A stretch of 64,000 bases of DNA from 2-12-FULL-41-16 sp964473715 (GTDB lineage: Bacteria > Patescibacteriota > Patescibacteriia > Magasanikbacterales > UBA922), in the NCBI GenBank assembly GCA_964473715.1, contig CAYYQC010000001.1:1-64000 (forward strand). Direction: 5' to 3'. The translations under genes were made by a program, and so were the position numbers. This document shows, piece after piece, positions 1 through 8,734 of the stretch. The notes under the pieces are model-generated. The model worked only from the letters and a program-made list of their open reading frames with translations, was not told where the DNA came from and ran no database searches. The stretch's first letter is position 1. Every line of letters starts with the position of its first letter.

Positions 1-1667
1 AATTTGAATTGGACTTTGCGATTACCAATCCCCTTTTCTTCCAACCAGGCAATCATTTTTTCTTTCGCTTCTTCAGTAGTTAGTGTGTTTAAAAAAGTTG
101 AATTAAAAGCCACGCCACTTTCTGTAAATGGTAAATATTTTTTCTGCAATGCCCGTTCAATAAATTCGATTTCAAGACCAAAAGTTGGACTATTTTTAAA
201 TTTTTGGGCCTCAGCTACTGACAACCAAAGAACTTCTGATTGTTCCTTATCTTCGCTACTTCGCTCACCAATGTTTTCAGTTTCAAGTTCAAAAATAAAA
301 CCAGTCACAATTGCATGACGATTAACTTTATGTTGGTGATGAAAATAATTGTGTTCTACACTACCAAGATAAGTGCTAACTTTAACATCTTGATAACCAG
401 TTTCTTCACGGATTTCTCTTATCAAAGTTTCCGCAGGATCTTCCGTATTCTCTACTCCCCCACCCACTAAAACATACTCTCCCATTTTTTTATTACGCGT
501 AATTAAAATTTTTCCATCCCTTAATAAAATTCCTCGCGCTGTATTTCGCTCTTCACTGCCAGGCACGCGCGCACCAAGTTGTTTTATTACGACCTCTTTA
601 ATAGGTAAATTATATTTCTCAGCAAACTCAAAATCCCGCTCATCATGCGCCGGCACAGCCATAATCGCACCCGTACCCACATCAGCGAGCACATAATTCA
701 CAATCCACACCGGCACTTCATCACCAGACACCGGATTTACGGCCACAATTCCGGAATCAATTCCAGTCTTCTCCACTTCTTCGCGTGCCACGGCCGTAGT
801 ACGACCTTGCAAAGTGGCCGCAATATATTCTTTAATCTCTTTATTTGCTTCTTTATCAGCAAACCATTTTTCTGCCCATTCGGCGGACACGGCCAAAAAA
901 GTCACCCCAAAAATGGTATCTGGGCGAGTGGTAAAGACTTTAATTTTTTCCTCAGATTCTTTAATCGAAAAATTAATTTCCGCACCCTCACTCCGTCCAA
1001 TCCAATTTTCCTGTTGAATTTTGGCGCGAGAAATATAATCCACTTCATTCAAACCTTCCAAAAGTTTATCCGCATATTTGGTAATGGCGAGCATCCATTG
1101 TTCTTTGTTGCGTTTTTCTACTGGATTACCACAGCGTTCGCAACAACCATCAACCACTTCTTCATTAGCCAAACCAATCTTATCTTTTGGACACCAATTA
1201 ATTGGTTGATTGGCTTTATACGCCAAACCATGTTTATATAATTGCAAAAAAATCCATTGGGTCCATTTGTAATATTCTGGTTCACTCGTGGTTACCGCGC
1301 GTGACCAATCAAACCCAAAACCCAAGGCTTTTAATTGGCGCGTAAAATTCGCAATATTTTCATCAGTAATTTCGGCTGGTGGGCGACCAGTTTTAATCGC
1401 AAAATTTTCGGTAGGCAAACCAAACGAATCAAAACCAATTGGGTACAGCACATTTTTTCCCTCCATCCGTTTTTGGCGCGTAATCACATCCATGGCCGTG
1501 TAAGAACGAGGGTGACCTACATGCAAACCAGCACCACTTGGATACGGAAATTCAATTAACCCAAAAAATTTTTCTTTGCTTGGGTCAGTTTCCGCACAAA
1601 AAGTCTGATTATCTTCCCAGAATTTCTGCCATTTAGGTTCCACGGCTTTTGGGTCGTATTTATTCAT
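1..1667 (-). CDS. leuS: Leucyl-tRNA synthetase with an inserted Nudix domain (3' end beyond window)
   Basis: Class I aminoacyl-tRNA synthetase charging tRNA-Leu in the cytoplasm. The visible 555 residues begin at an ATG (complement 1667) and show the HIGH motif as HVGH at residues 49-52 after PYPSGAGL, a Zn-ribbon region with CP and CCERC cysteines, and the CP1 editing domain ending in AVPAHDERDFEFAEKYNLP (residues about 335-353). Here the usual LeuRS sequence is interrupted by about 130 residues carrying a perfect Nudix box (G-x5-E-x7-RE-x2-EE-x-G, around residues 400-425, GGGVE...REIREETGY). LeuRS sequence then resumes (ESGVAFNS...TTEEAKEKMIAWLEEKG). The KMSKS end lies outside the window. 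The reading frame is continuous through the insertion. A possible -10 (TATACC, 1676-1681) lies so close to the ATG that the mRNA may be leaderless. The LeuRS identity is certain; the role of the Nudix part is unknown. Confidence 0.95.
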   Translation of the reverse strand, partial: MNKYDPKAVEPKWQKFWEDNQTFCAETDPSKEKFFGLIEFPYPSGAGLHVGHPRSYTAMDVITRQKRMEGKNVLYPIGFDSFGLPTENFAIKTGRPPAEITDENIANFTRQLKALGFGFDWSRAVTTSEPEYYKWTQWIFLQLYKHGLAYKANQPINWCPKDKIGLANEEVVDGCCERCGNPVEKRNKEQWMLAITKYADKLLEGLNEVDYISRAKIQQENWIGRSEGAEINFSIKESEEKIKVFTTRPDTIFGVTFLAVSAEWAEKWFADKEANKEIKEYIAATLQGRTTAVAREEVEKTGIDSGIVAVNPVSGDEVPVWIVNYVLADVGTGAIMAVPAHDERDFEFAEKYNLPIKEVVIKQLGARVPGSEERNTARGILLRDGKILITRNKKMGEYVLVGGGVENTEDPAETLIREIREETGYQDVKVSTYLGSVEHNYFHHQHKVNRHAIVTGFIFELETENIGERSSEDKEQSEVLWLSVAEAQKFKNSPTFGLEIEFIERALQKKYLPFTESGVAFNSTFLNTLTTEEAKEKMIAWLEEKGIGNRKVQFK

Positions 1668-1759
1668 ATAGTATAGGTATACAGCCCATTTTACTGCCCA
1701 AAACCAAAAAAAGCAAGCTAGGCAAGTGCTTTATCTTTATATAAAAAACCTAAGAAGAT

Positions 1760-2518
1760 CTAAGCCAAAAGCGTAAGTAATTCAGCGTGTATAGCCGGAT
1801 TCGCCATCGCAATGTTATGTACTCCCCGTTTCCATGGCTGGCCGTACGTATCGGTAACCACCGCACCAGCTTCTTCGCAAATTAACAGTGGAGCCAAATG
1901 ATCATAATCAAGCCCACCATTACTGACATAAAAATCTAACACACCACGGGCGGTGAGCATCGCATTGTACATGCAGCTGTAGTTTTTAATCCCCGCGCCT
2001 TTGGAAAATAAAATCTGAGTTAGCTTAGAAATCGCTTCAGCATGTGGTTGGGTTAAACTCGAAAACGTATTACCCACTGAACCCTTTAATTCTTTTTTAG
2101 CAGAAACATGAATTGGTTCACCGTTCAAAAATGCCCCTTTGCCTTTTTCCGCAGTATACAAATGATTATCTACTGGCCAATAGGTCGCAGCATATTTAGT
2201 TACGCCGCGCTCAACTACCGCAATTAAAATTCCCCAGATAGGAATGTGTTGCGCAAAATTCCAGGTACCATCAATTGGGTCAATTACCCATTCGTATTCC
2301 GCACCTGGATTAATATCTGTGGCCATTTCTTCACTATAAATATGATGATCCGGGTAGGCCGCGTGAATTTTTTCTACTAAAAAATTACTGAGGGCAGTGT
2401 CAGCTTCGGTGAGCAAATCATGGGCATGAGTCTTCATGCTTGAACTAACCCCTTTTTGGTAAAAGACCAAGCCCAACTCCCCTGCTTCTTTAATAATTTT
2501 TTCAATAAATTCTTGCAT
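1760..2518 (-). CDS. Inositol monophosphatase family protein
   Basis: A 252-residue Mg2+-dependent sugar phosphatase of the IMPase/FBPase/CysQ fold. The metal-binding signatures are present: SEE (about residue 82), DPIDGTWNF (about 98-106, the DPxDGTxNF box) and the C-terminal GGLDYDHLAPLLICEEAGA, which corresponds to the WDxAAxxxIxxEAGG motif with Trp replaced by Leu-Asp-Tyr. Length is normal for the family. The substrate (inositol phosphate, fructose bisphosphate or PAP) cannot be told from sequence. It lies between leuS and the terminator of the glutamate dehydrogenase unit, on the same strand but apparently its own transcription unit. Confidence 0.88.
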   Translation of the reverse strand: MQEFIEKIIKEAGELGLVFYQKGVSSSMKTHAHDLLTEADTALSNFLVEKIHAAYPDHHIYSEEMATDINPGAEYEWVIDPIDGTWNFAQHIPIWGILIAVVERGVTKYAATYWPVDNHLYTAEKGKGAFLNGEPIHVSAKKELKGSVGNTFSSLTQPHAEAISKLTQILFSKGAGIKNYSCMYNAMLTARGVLDFYVSNGGLDYDHLAPLLICEEAGAVVTDTYGQPWKRGVHNIAMANPAIHAELLTLLA

Positions 2519-2548
2519 AGATTAGGCCATCTTACTCTGATAAAGTCA

Positions 2549-2578
2549 AAAAAGCAAGGCCAATTTACCTTGCTTTTT
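2549..2578 (-). terminator. Rho-independent terminator after the gdh unit
   Basis: An 11-bp stem (AAAAAGCAAGG with CCTTGCTTTTT) around an 8-nt loop, with a U-run on the minus-strand transcript just downstream of the small gene ending at 2583. The stem is A/T-flanked on both sides, so it may act in both directions. Confidence 0.85.
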
Positions 2579-2582
2579 AAAA

Positions 2583-2849
2583 TTATTCTTCCCACAATAA
2601 ACCTAATTCTTCAGCTTCTGCTTGGGTTAACATTTTCCATTCACCATCTTTTTTACCACTCTTATTATAAGTTCCACTCGCACTCGCCACCCAAATTCGT
2701 TTACGTTCACCTTCTTTTAACTTAATTTTTTCCGGTGCTGGTTTTTGTTCGCCTGGGGTAAATTTTTTGCTTGAACTTCCCCCTGAAACAGGTTCAACAG
2801 GTGGAATGAGCGGACGATCAACTCCTGACGGACGACGAATTTCAGACAT
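2583..2849 (-). CDS. Small conserved-looking hypothetical protein (88 aa)
   Basis: I do not recognise this protein. It starts 4 bp after the glutamate dehydrogenase stop and ends just before a strong terminator, so it is almost certainly co-transcribed with gdh. The N-terminal half is low-complexity and rich in Pro, Ser and Lys (residues 1-45, probably disordered). The C-terminal half (KRIWVASASGTYNKSGKKDGEWKM then an acidic helix ending LGLLWEE) looks like a small folded domain. No signal peptide or TM segment. No function assigned. Confidence 0.7.
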   Translation of the reverse strand: MSEIRRPSGVDRPLIPPVEPVSGGSSSKKFTPGEQKPAPEKIKLKEGERKRIWVASASGTYNKSGKKDGEWKMLTQAEAEELGLLWEE

Positions 2850-2853
2850 AGTA

Positions 2854-4265
2854 TTAAATTAAACCTCGACTTTGCATGCCCGCACTAACACGCGTTAAAG
2901 CTGAAACAAAGGCCGCGGTGCGCATATCAATGGTATATTTTTCTTTGGCCGCCCAAACTTCGTGAAAAGCGGTAACCATAATTTTTTCTAATTTCTGCAT
3001 CACTTCTTCATCAGTCCAATAATAATTGGCGGCATTTTGTACTTGTTCAAAATAACTCACCGTCACTCCGCCAGCATTGGCTAAAATATCTGGAACCACT
3101 ACAATTCCTTTTTGGTGTAAAATTTCATCAGCCTCTGGAGTAGTTGGACCATTGGCCAATTCCACAATCATTTTGGCTTTAATTTTATCAGCGTTAGCCA
3201 CGGTAATTTGATTTTCCAAAGCAGCAGGAATCAAAATATCAACTTCCATTTCCAATAACTGTTCGTTCTCAATTTCATAGGTTGAAAATGAATCAATATT
3301 AGCCATGGTGTAAATACTCTTGCCTGTTTCTTTGTGATTGCGTAAATCTTTAGGATTAATCGTGCCATTTACTACACGAATACCACCACCTGAATCAGTC
3401 ACACCTTTAATTTGAAAACCTAAAGCGTACAATAAATCGGCCATGTGGGCACCCGCATTACCAAAACCTTGAATGGCCACAGTAGTTTTGGCTGGATCCC
3501 AACCCATTTTTTTCACTGCTTCCATGAGTACAAATACGCCACCTTGCGCTGTAGCTTTATCGCGTCCACGTGAACCACCGAGTGCGAGTGGTTTACCAGT
3601 AATCATGCCTGGCGCTTTTTCGCCAACTAATTTTTCATATTCATCAAGCATCCAACTCATGATTTGACCATTGGTGTACACATCTGGCGCTGGCACATCT
3701 TGAGTAGGACCGACGTATTTGTAAAGCGCGCGAATATAACCGCGGGACAAACGTTCCAATTCTCCTTCTGACAATTCTTTTGGATTAACAATAATTCCAC
3801 CTTTACCACCACCCAGTGGTAAACCAGCCACCGCACATTTCATGGTCATCCANNNNNNNNNNNNNNNNNNNNNNNNNNNNNNNNNNNNNNNNNNNNNNNN
3901 NNNNNNNNNNNNNNNNNNNNNNNNNNNNNNNNNNNNNNNNNNNNNNNNNNNNCACCTTTACCACCACCCAGTGGTAAACCAGCCACCGCACATTTCATGG
4001 TCATCCAAAATGACAGGGCCTTAACTTCATCTTCAGTCACATTCCAGTGGTAGCGAATACCGCCTTTAAATGGGCCAAGCGCGTCATTATACTGACTGCG
4101 GTAGCCAGTGAAGACTTTAATTTCACCACTGTCCATTTTGACTGGAATTGAAACTGTCAGCAGCCGTTTTGGGGCGGAAAGCTGCGCTTTGTGCGCCGAA
4201 TCGAGTTTCATCACTGCAGCGGCTTTTTCTAATTGGGTCAGAGCGTTTTCAAATGGATTATTCAT
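2854..4265 (-). CDS. gdhA: Glutamate dehydrogenase (interrupted by an artefactual assembly gap)
   Basis: Glu/Leu/Phe/Val dehydrogenase family: reversible NAD(P)-dependent deamination of glutamate to 2-oxoglutarate and ammonia. The start is the ATG at complement 4265 (MNNPFENAL), 14 nt after the predicted transcript start. Visible motifs are GPFKGGIRYHWNVTEDEV, the catalytic-lysine segment MKCAVAGLPLGGGKGGI, and the Rossmann motif AIQGFGNAGAHMA. 100 N at 3853-3952 interrupt the gene, but an identical 55-bp sequence lies on both sides (3798-3852 and 3953-4007). Removing 155 bp brings both halves into one frame and gives a normal 418-residue enzyme. It is therefore an intact gene, not a pseudogene or duplication. 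Downstream it is coupled to the 88-aa gene. Confidence 0.95.
3853..3952. other. Assembly gap of 100 N between duplicated 55-bp contig ends
   Basis: The 55 bp at 3798-3852 and 3953-4007 are identical. This is what a scaffolder leaves when two contigs ending in the same 55-mer are joined with a fixed 100-N spacer. The true distance is most likely zero with a single copy. Confidence 0.93.
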
Positions 4266-4285
4266 ATATTTTTTTATATAAGAAT

Positions 4286-4313
4286 ATTGTACTCTCGCCT
4301 CAGTAATAGTCAA
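4286..4313 (-). promoter_or_regulatory. Promoter of the glutamate dehydrogenase unit
   Basis: On the minus strand TTGACT (4308-4313) and TACAAT (4286-4291) are separated by 16 bp. The start codon follows about 20 nt after the -10, in an AT-only leader without a Shine-Dalgarno site. Confidence 0.75.
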
Positions 4314-4348
4314 GGAATACTTTACCTGGTAAAATAAACACAAATACT

Positions 4349-4579
4349 ATGTCAAAAATCTACAAATTCAAAGTCACCCCGCGCAGTCGCACGAATGAAA
4401 TTTTAGAAACGCAACTTGATGGCGTCATTAAAGTAAAACTCTTAGCCCCACCCGTGGACGGTGCCGCCAACGAAGCCCTGATTGAATTAATTTCTGAAGA
4501 ATGGGATATTCCCAAAAGTAAAATAAAATTAAAAAGCGGCCACACGAGCCGCTTAAAAACTTTGCTTATTGAAGATTAA
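4349..4579 (+). CDS. DUF167 / YggU family protein
   Basis: A 76-residue protein of the DUF167 (YggU) family, whose cellular role is not established. The family core is visible: KVTPRSRTNEI at the N terminus, then KVKLLAPPVDGAANEALIE and a C-terminal KSKIKLKSGHTSRLKTLLI. Length is typical. It is divergent from glutamate dehydrogenase and converges on thioredoxin, with which it overlaps by 4 bp at the stop codons. A TAAAAT -10-like box sits about 13 nt upstream of the ATG. Confidence 0.88.
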   Translation: MSKIYKFKVTPRSRTNEILETQLDGVIKVKLLAPPVDGAANEALIELISEEWDIPKSKIKLKSGHTSRLKTLLIED

Positions 4580-4899
4580 AGATGTTTTTCCACACCCGCT
4601 TTTAATTTTTCTTTAGGCATACCACCAACCAATGTTTCCACAGCTTGACCATTTTTGAAAAGAATAAAAGTAGGAATACTCATCACACGATAATTGCCAG
4701 GGATAGTAGCATTATCGTCAACATTCATTTTGGCTACTTTAATTTTACTTGCATCCCATTCACCGGCCAATTCATCAAGCAAAGGCCCCATAATTTGGCA
4801 AGGTCCACACCAAGGAGCCCAAAAATCTACGAGTACTGGCACAGTTGATTCCAAAACTTCTTTTTGAAAATTGGCGTCGGTTACAATAATTTCTTCCAT
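4576..4899 (-). CDS. trxA: Thioredoxin
   Basis: A 107-residue cytoplasmic thiol-disulfide oxidoreductase. The active site is intact as WAPWCGPCQIM (CGPC, residues about 31-34), the cis-proline loop is MSIPTF, and the FKNG and VGG turns are in their usual places. It begins 11 nt after the IF-2 stop, so it is probably transcribed with infB. It overlaps the convergent DUF167 gene by 4 bp at its 3' end. Confidence 0.96.
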   Translation of the reverse strand: MEEIIVTDANFQKEVLESTVPVLVDFWAPWCGPCQIMGPLLDELAGEWDASKIKVAKMNVDDNATIPGNYRVMSIPTFILFKNGQAVETLVGGMPKEKLKAGVEKHL

Positions 4900-4910
4900 A
4901 TAATTTCAAA

Positions 4911-6935
4911 TTAAAATACAATTTTTCTAACTTTAATTTCTTCGTGGAAAATTTCCAATTTATCTCCAACCTCAATTTTTTCTTTAGTTGAAATTTGTAC
5001 ACCACATTCAGTCCCTTCAAACGCGTCTTTAACTTCTTGTTGACCAATCTTTACCGCAACAACCGTACCAGTAGCAATCATGAGACCTTCGCGTTTAATA
5101 CGAACAGTTTCATTTTTTTGTACCTTACCATTAGTAACCACACCACCCACAATTGCCGAAGTTTTTTCTTTGCGGAAAATTGCAAGCACGTTCATAGTAC
5201 CAAGTTCAGTGATAATATGTTCTTTTTCCAACATTTTTTCCAATTCCGCTTTTACCCAGTTAATCAAATCGTAAATTACCGTATAATTAGTAAAGGTCAA
5301 ATTTTTATCACGAATCATTTGCTGCGCCATTGGTGTAGGACGCACGTTAAATCCTACAATAACGGCATTGGCAGTTTCAGCTTTGGTAACATCATTTTCT
5401 GTAATATTACCAAGGCCTTTACCAATAATATGCACAGCCACTTCTTCATGAATAATTTTGGCCAATGAAGCAATAATCGCTTCCAATGAACCAAGCACAT
5501 CAGATTTAATCACCAAATTCAAAGTCTTTTTAGCATGTTCTTCATCCATGGTTTGACCCTCACTAATACTTGTACGCTCAGCACCAGTCTGTTCAGAACG
5601 TTTTTGTTTTACATCAATTTCTGTCGCTATATCAGCCTTACTTACATCTAACACGTCACCAACTTCTGGCGCAACTTTGAAACCAATAATTTGTACCGGG
5701 GTAGATGGCGTGGCTTCGGTAATAGTTTCACCACGATAATTTTTCATGGCGCGAACTTTTCCGTAAATTTCATTATTTACCACCAACTTGTCGCCATTGT
5801 GTAAAGTACCTGATTGAACCAAAACCGTAGCCACTGGACCCATGCCCTTATGCACGTTGGATTCAATAATGGTTCCAACGGCAGCTTGAGTTGGGTCAGC
5901 TTTAATTTTGTCTTCATTTACATCAGCCACCAAAAGCAAAACATCAAGCAATTTATCAATGTTAACATTATTTTTCGCAGAAATTCCTACCACTGGCACA
6001 TCTCCGCCCCACTCTTCAGGAATAATATTACGTTGCGCCAAATCATTTTTTACGCGATCAAGATCAGCCGCTTCTTTATCAATTTTATTGATGGCCACAA
6101 CAAATGGCAATTTGGCCGCGCGAATAATATTAATCGCTTCATCAGTTTGTGGTTTTACACTATCATCAGCCGCTACTACCAAAATCGCAATATCTGCTAC
6201 TTTGGCACCACGACTACGCATCATAGAAAACGCTTCATGGCCCGGAGTATCAATAAAAGAAATCGCGCGTTCAACTTTTGTTTTTGGATCTTTCCATACA
6301 GTTTGGTACGCACCAATATGCTGCGTAATACCACCAGCTTCTTTGGCCATGATATTAGTGGAACGAATAGTATCGAGTAATTTTGTTTTACCGTGGTCAA
6401 CGTGTCCCATCACGACTACCACTGGCGGACGAGTGGTACCAACACCACGAGACAAAGCTTCTTCCAAATCTTGTACACGTGAAGCTTCTTTATCAATATC
6501 TTCTTGTTTAGCTGAACCGTCTTCGCGCATTACTCCAAAACCAAGTTCTTCAGCAATAATACTGGCAGTGTCAAAATCAATATTCTGATTTTGATTAGCC
6601 AAAATACCATTTTTCATCAGTTCCATGATTACCTGTGTAGTTGGTAAATTCATGCGCTCAGCAAAATCACGAACCGTAATCAAGTTTGGCAAAATTACGC
6701 TTTGACCAGATTCTTTACGAAGCGCGCGTTCTTTTTTCTTAGCCTCTTCTTGTTCTTTGCGTTTTTTTTCTTCTAAATCACGGCGAATAAAACGCCATTT
6801 ACGCGTAATTTGTTCAGCTACACGGTCATCGATTTTTACAGCTTTTAAACCAACATCAAAACCATATACTGGCAAAATCTCCAATAAATCTTTGGTATTG
6901 ATCTTAAGTTGACGGGCTAGTTCTGATACATTCAT
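4911..6935 (-). CDS. infB: Translation initiation factor IF-2
   Basis: GTPase that brings initiator tRNA to the small ribosomal subunit. The 674 residues comprise a short N-terminal IF2-N helix bundle (1-50), a highly charged linker (50-75), a second IF2-N-like segment (about 86-135), the G domain with GHVDHGKT (177-184), DTPGH (229-233) and NKID (283-286), then the beta-barrel and C-terminal fMet-tRNA-binding domains. It is shorter than the E. coli protein, mainly because the N-terminal linker is reduced, as is common in small genomes. The promoter lies directly upstream and the leader is only about 3 nt. trxA follows in the same unit. Confidence 0.97.
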   Translation of the reverse strand: MNVSELARQLKINTKDLLEILPVYGFDVGLKAVKIDDRVAEQITRKWRFIRRDLEEKKRKEQEEAKKKERALRKESGQSVILPNLITVRDFAERMNLPTTQVIMELMKNGILANQNQNIDFDTASIIAEELGFGVMREDGSAKQEDIDKEASRVQDLEEALSRGVGTTRPPVVVVMGHVDHGKTKLLDTIRSTNIMAKEAGGITQHIGAYQTVWKDPKTKVERAISFIDTPGHEAFSMMRSRGAKVADIAILVVAADDSVKPQTDEAINIIRAAKLPFVVAINKIDKEAADLDRVKNDLAQRNIIPEEWGGDVPVVGISAKNNVNIDKLLDVLLLVADVNEDKIKADPTQAAVGTIIESNVHKGMGPVATVLVQSGTLHNGDKLVVNNEIYGKVRAMKNYRGETITEATPSTPVQIIGFKVAPEVGDVLDVSKADIATEIDVKQKRSEQTGAERTSISEGQTMDEEHAKKTLNLVIKSDVLGSLEAIIASLAKIIHEEVAVHIIGKGLGNITENDVTKAETANAVIVGFNVRPTPMAQQMIRDKNLTFTNYTVIYDLINWVKAELEKMLEKEHIITELGTMNVLAIFRKEKTSAIVGGVVTNGKVQKNETVRIKREGLMIATGTVVAVKIGQQEVKDAFEGTECGVQISTKEKIEVGDKLEIFHEEIKVRKIVF

Positions 6936-6945
6936 AGTGAGCGTC

Positions 6946-6974
6946 AGTATACGGGATTAGAAGAGATTAGTCAA
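6946..6974 (-). promoter_or_regulatory. infB promoter (nearly leaderless)
   Basis: Minus-strand TTGACT (6969-6974), 17-bp spacer, TATACT (6946-6951). Only 10 nt separate the -10 from the infB ATG, so the transcript should start within a few nucleotides of the start codon. Confidence 0.85.
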
Positions 6975-6990
6975 TTATACTCTTTAAATA

Positions 6991-7016
6991 AGAAAAACCC
7001 CAAACCTGGGGCTTTT
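6991..7016 (-). terminator. Rho-independent terminator of the pyrophosphatase gene
   Basis: On the minus strand a CCCC/GGGG stem with AG-rich loop is followed by TTTTTCTT, directly after the pyrophosphatase stop. The stem is short but the U-tract is clear. Confidence 0.7.
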
Positions 7017-7032
7017 CCACTAAAAATGGTCT

Positions 7033-7563
7033 TTATTTAGCAAATTTAGCGCGGTACAATTCTTGAGAATGGACCACGGCAGCCTTGGCTTCAGCTGCGT
7101 CTTTGAAACCAGACACTGTCACCACTTTTTCTTGGATTGACTTGTATGTTTCAAAGAAATGCTTAATGACTTTCAAAGTATGTGCGTTAACGTCAGCCAA
7201 ATCCTTGACATCTTTCCAGCGTGGGTCACTAACAGGAACTGCGATAATTTTATCATCACCTTCTCCGCTATCTACCATATTCATAATTGCCACCGGACGA
7301 ACGTTCACTAAAACTCCCATCGGCAAAGGTTCTGTAGTGAGAACAATCACATCTAGTGCATCACCATCTTCCCACAAAGTCTGGGGAACAAAACCATAAT
7401 CAAATGGATAAGTTTGGCCAGTATGCATGACACGATCTAGAGCAATCAAACCAGTTTCTTTGTCAATTTCGTATTTATTCAAAGAATTCCGAGGAATTTC
7501 AATAATAGTATTAATTTCGTCTGGAGCATTTTTGCCCGCAGTTACATCATGCCAAAGGTTCAT
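7033..7563 (-). CDS. ppa: Inorganic pyrophosphatase (family I)
   Basis: A 176-residue soluble enzyme hydrolysing pyrophosphate to phosphate, which pulls polymer synthesis reactions forward. The family I signature is visible as DGDALDVIVLT (D-x-D-x-x-D metal site), preceded by YPFDYGFVPQT. The central PVSDPRWKDVKD and C-terminal HFFETYKSIQEKVVTVSGF are also typical. It has its own terminator at the 3' end and an AT-rich upstream region (TTATATAAAG just before the ATG). Confidence 0.96.
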   Translation of the reverse strand: MNLWHDVTAGKNAPDEINTIIEIPRNSLNKYEIDKETGLIALDRVMHTGQTYPFDYGFVPQTLWEDGDALDVIVLTTEPLPMGVLVNVRPVAIMNMVDSGEGDDKIIAVPVSDPRWKDVKDLADVNAHTLKVIKHFFETYKSIQEKVVTVSGFKDAAEAKAAVVHSQELYRAKFAK

Positions 7564-7624
7564 AAACTTTATATAAAATAAGGTAATGTCCTAAAATTAT
7601 CAGGTTTTGACGGAAAATGCAAGC

Positions 7625-8497
7625 TTATTTTTTTCGCCCCAAAATCACATACCCTTGTGATTCTACAAATCGACCAAGCGTATACATTTCCACAAAAGAA
7701 TAAAATTCTGCCGCAGCTAAAGAAAATGGCTTGGTTTTTTCTTTTACCCAAAAAAGAATTGAATTAAAAAACCGCAAAATTGGAAAACGAGGTTTAGCTT
7801 TTTGCAAAGCAGAATGCAGTTCATCAGGGTGAACTAAAAACTTGGCCCAAACCGCCGAATACATATGATCAACGGTAAATCCTGCCCCAATTAATAATTC
7901 GCGTAAACCAGCTTTGGAAAATAAAGAAATATGAAATTCAGCGTGAGGATCAGTATTAAGTCCGCACTTCAGTAAATAATTGCGCAAATACGCGTGTTTA
8001 CCTAATTGGGATTCACTAAACATCACCAACCGTCCACCGGGTTTTAACACGCGGTGCAATTCACGCAACCAAGCTGGCACATTTTCCACATGCCCCAACA
8101 CATCGGAAGTATGAATAACATCGAAATAATTATCATCAAACGGAATATTTATGCCATCATAAATCCTGGCACTAGCCTCAACCCCATATTCTTCAAACCG
8201 ACTATTGGCAATATCCACTTCTAGTTGTACCACATCCAAACCCACTGCTTTGCCAATTTTAGGAAATAATTTTTTCATTTCAATCAAAGCGGCACCCGTG
8301 CCTGCCCCTACATCCAAAACCCGAGCTCGCTCTGGTAGACCTTTTTTCATGTACTGATAAAGTGCAAACTTTTTTGGATAAAACAAAAGCTTGACCCAAG
8401 ATTTTACTCCCGGCTCAATTACGGCTGGCCTAGCATCCCAGACCTCAGCCCCTTCACTATCGCGTATTCCCCACCCTTTGGTTTGGCTATTTTCCAT
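7625..8497 (-). CDS. SAM-dependent methyltransferase
   Basis: A 290-residue class I methyltransferase. Motif I is VLDVGAGTGAA (about residues 61-71), the acidic second strand is VGLDVV, motif IV is DVIHTSDVLGHV and the post-motif HRVLKPGGRLVMF is of the Methyltransf_11/UbiE type. A C-terminal extension of about 80 residues with a hydrophobic stretch (PRFPILRFFNSILFWV) may touch the membrane. Substrate unknown. It is divergent from RNase Y, sharing the intergenic region. Confidence 0.85.
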   Translation of the reverse strand: MENSQTKGWGIRDSEGAEVWDARPAVIEPGVKSWVKLLFYPKKFALYQYMKKGLPERARVLDVGAGTGAALIEMKKLFPKIGKAVGLDVVQLEVDIANSRFEEYGVEASARIYDGINIPFDDNYFDVIHTSDVLGHVENVPAWLRELHRVLKPGGRLVMFSESQLGKHAYLRNYLLKCGLNTDPHAEFHISLFSKAGLRELLIGAGFTVDHMYSAVWAKFLVHPDELHSALQKAKPRFPILRFFNSILFWVKEKTKPFSLAAAEFYSFVEMYTLGRFVESQGYVILGRKK

Positions 8498-8510
8498 GTG
8501 ATTTGATTGA

Positions 8511-8539
8511 TTGACATTTTTTTACTTTTCTAGTATACT
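8511..8539 (+). promoter_or_regulatory. Consensus promoter for RNase Y
   Basis: TTGACA (8511-8516), 17-bp spacer, TATACT (8534-8539). The start codon is at 8735, giving an unusually long leader of about 190 nt. Confidence 0.9.
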
Positions 8540-8545
8540 CTAATT

Positions 8546-8734
8546 GTAAATATTTTAAATCATTGGCAGATTTTTCTGGTGACGGATAGCCAACGAATGA
8601 TAGATTTTGGCTGAAATATGCGATTTTCTCTGATTGAACTTCAATCGCTTCCAATCTCCTTCTCCTCTTCAAAATAAAGAGGAAATTTTCTCGTTGTCTA
8701 ATCTTTGTCCCAGAAACTGCCCTATTCTGGTTTT
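8546..8734 (+). promoter_or_regulatory. Long structured 5' leader of RNase Y
   Basis: About 190 nt between the predicted transcript start and the ATG. It holds three 6-bp stem-loops: AGCCAA/TTGGCT (8588-8593 with 8607-8612), GCGATT/AATCGC (8620-8625 with 8643-8648) and CCTCTT/AAGAGG (8664-8669 with 8677-8682). No RNA family recognised; a cis-regulatory leader or small RNA is possible. Confidence 0.5.

Noticed and set aside
645..1559. Several long forward open frames antisense to leuS
   Set aside because: They are mirror frames of the LeuRS coding sequence; the opposite frame carries HVGH and editing-domain motifs in the right order.
3798..4007. A 55-bp direct repeat within glutamate dehydrogenase
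   Set aside because: Exact duplication around a run of 100 N is a scaffolding artefact; the collapsed gene is of normal length and frame.
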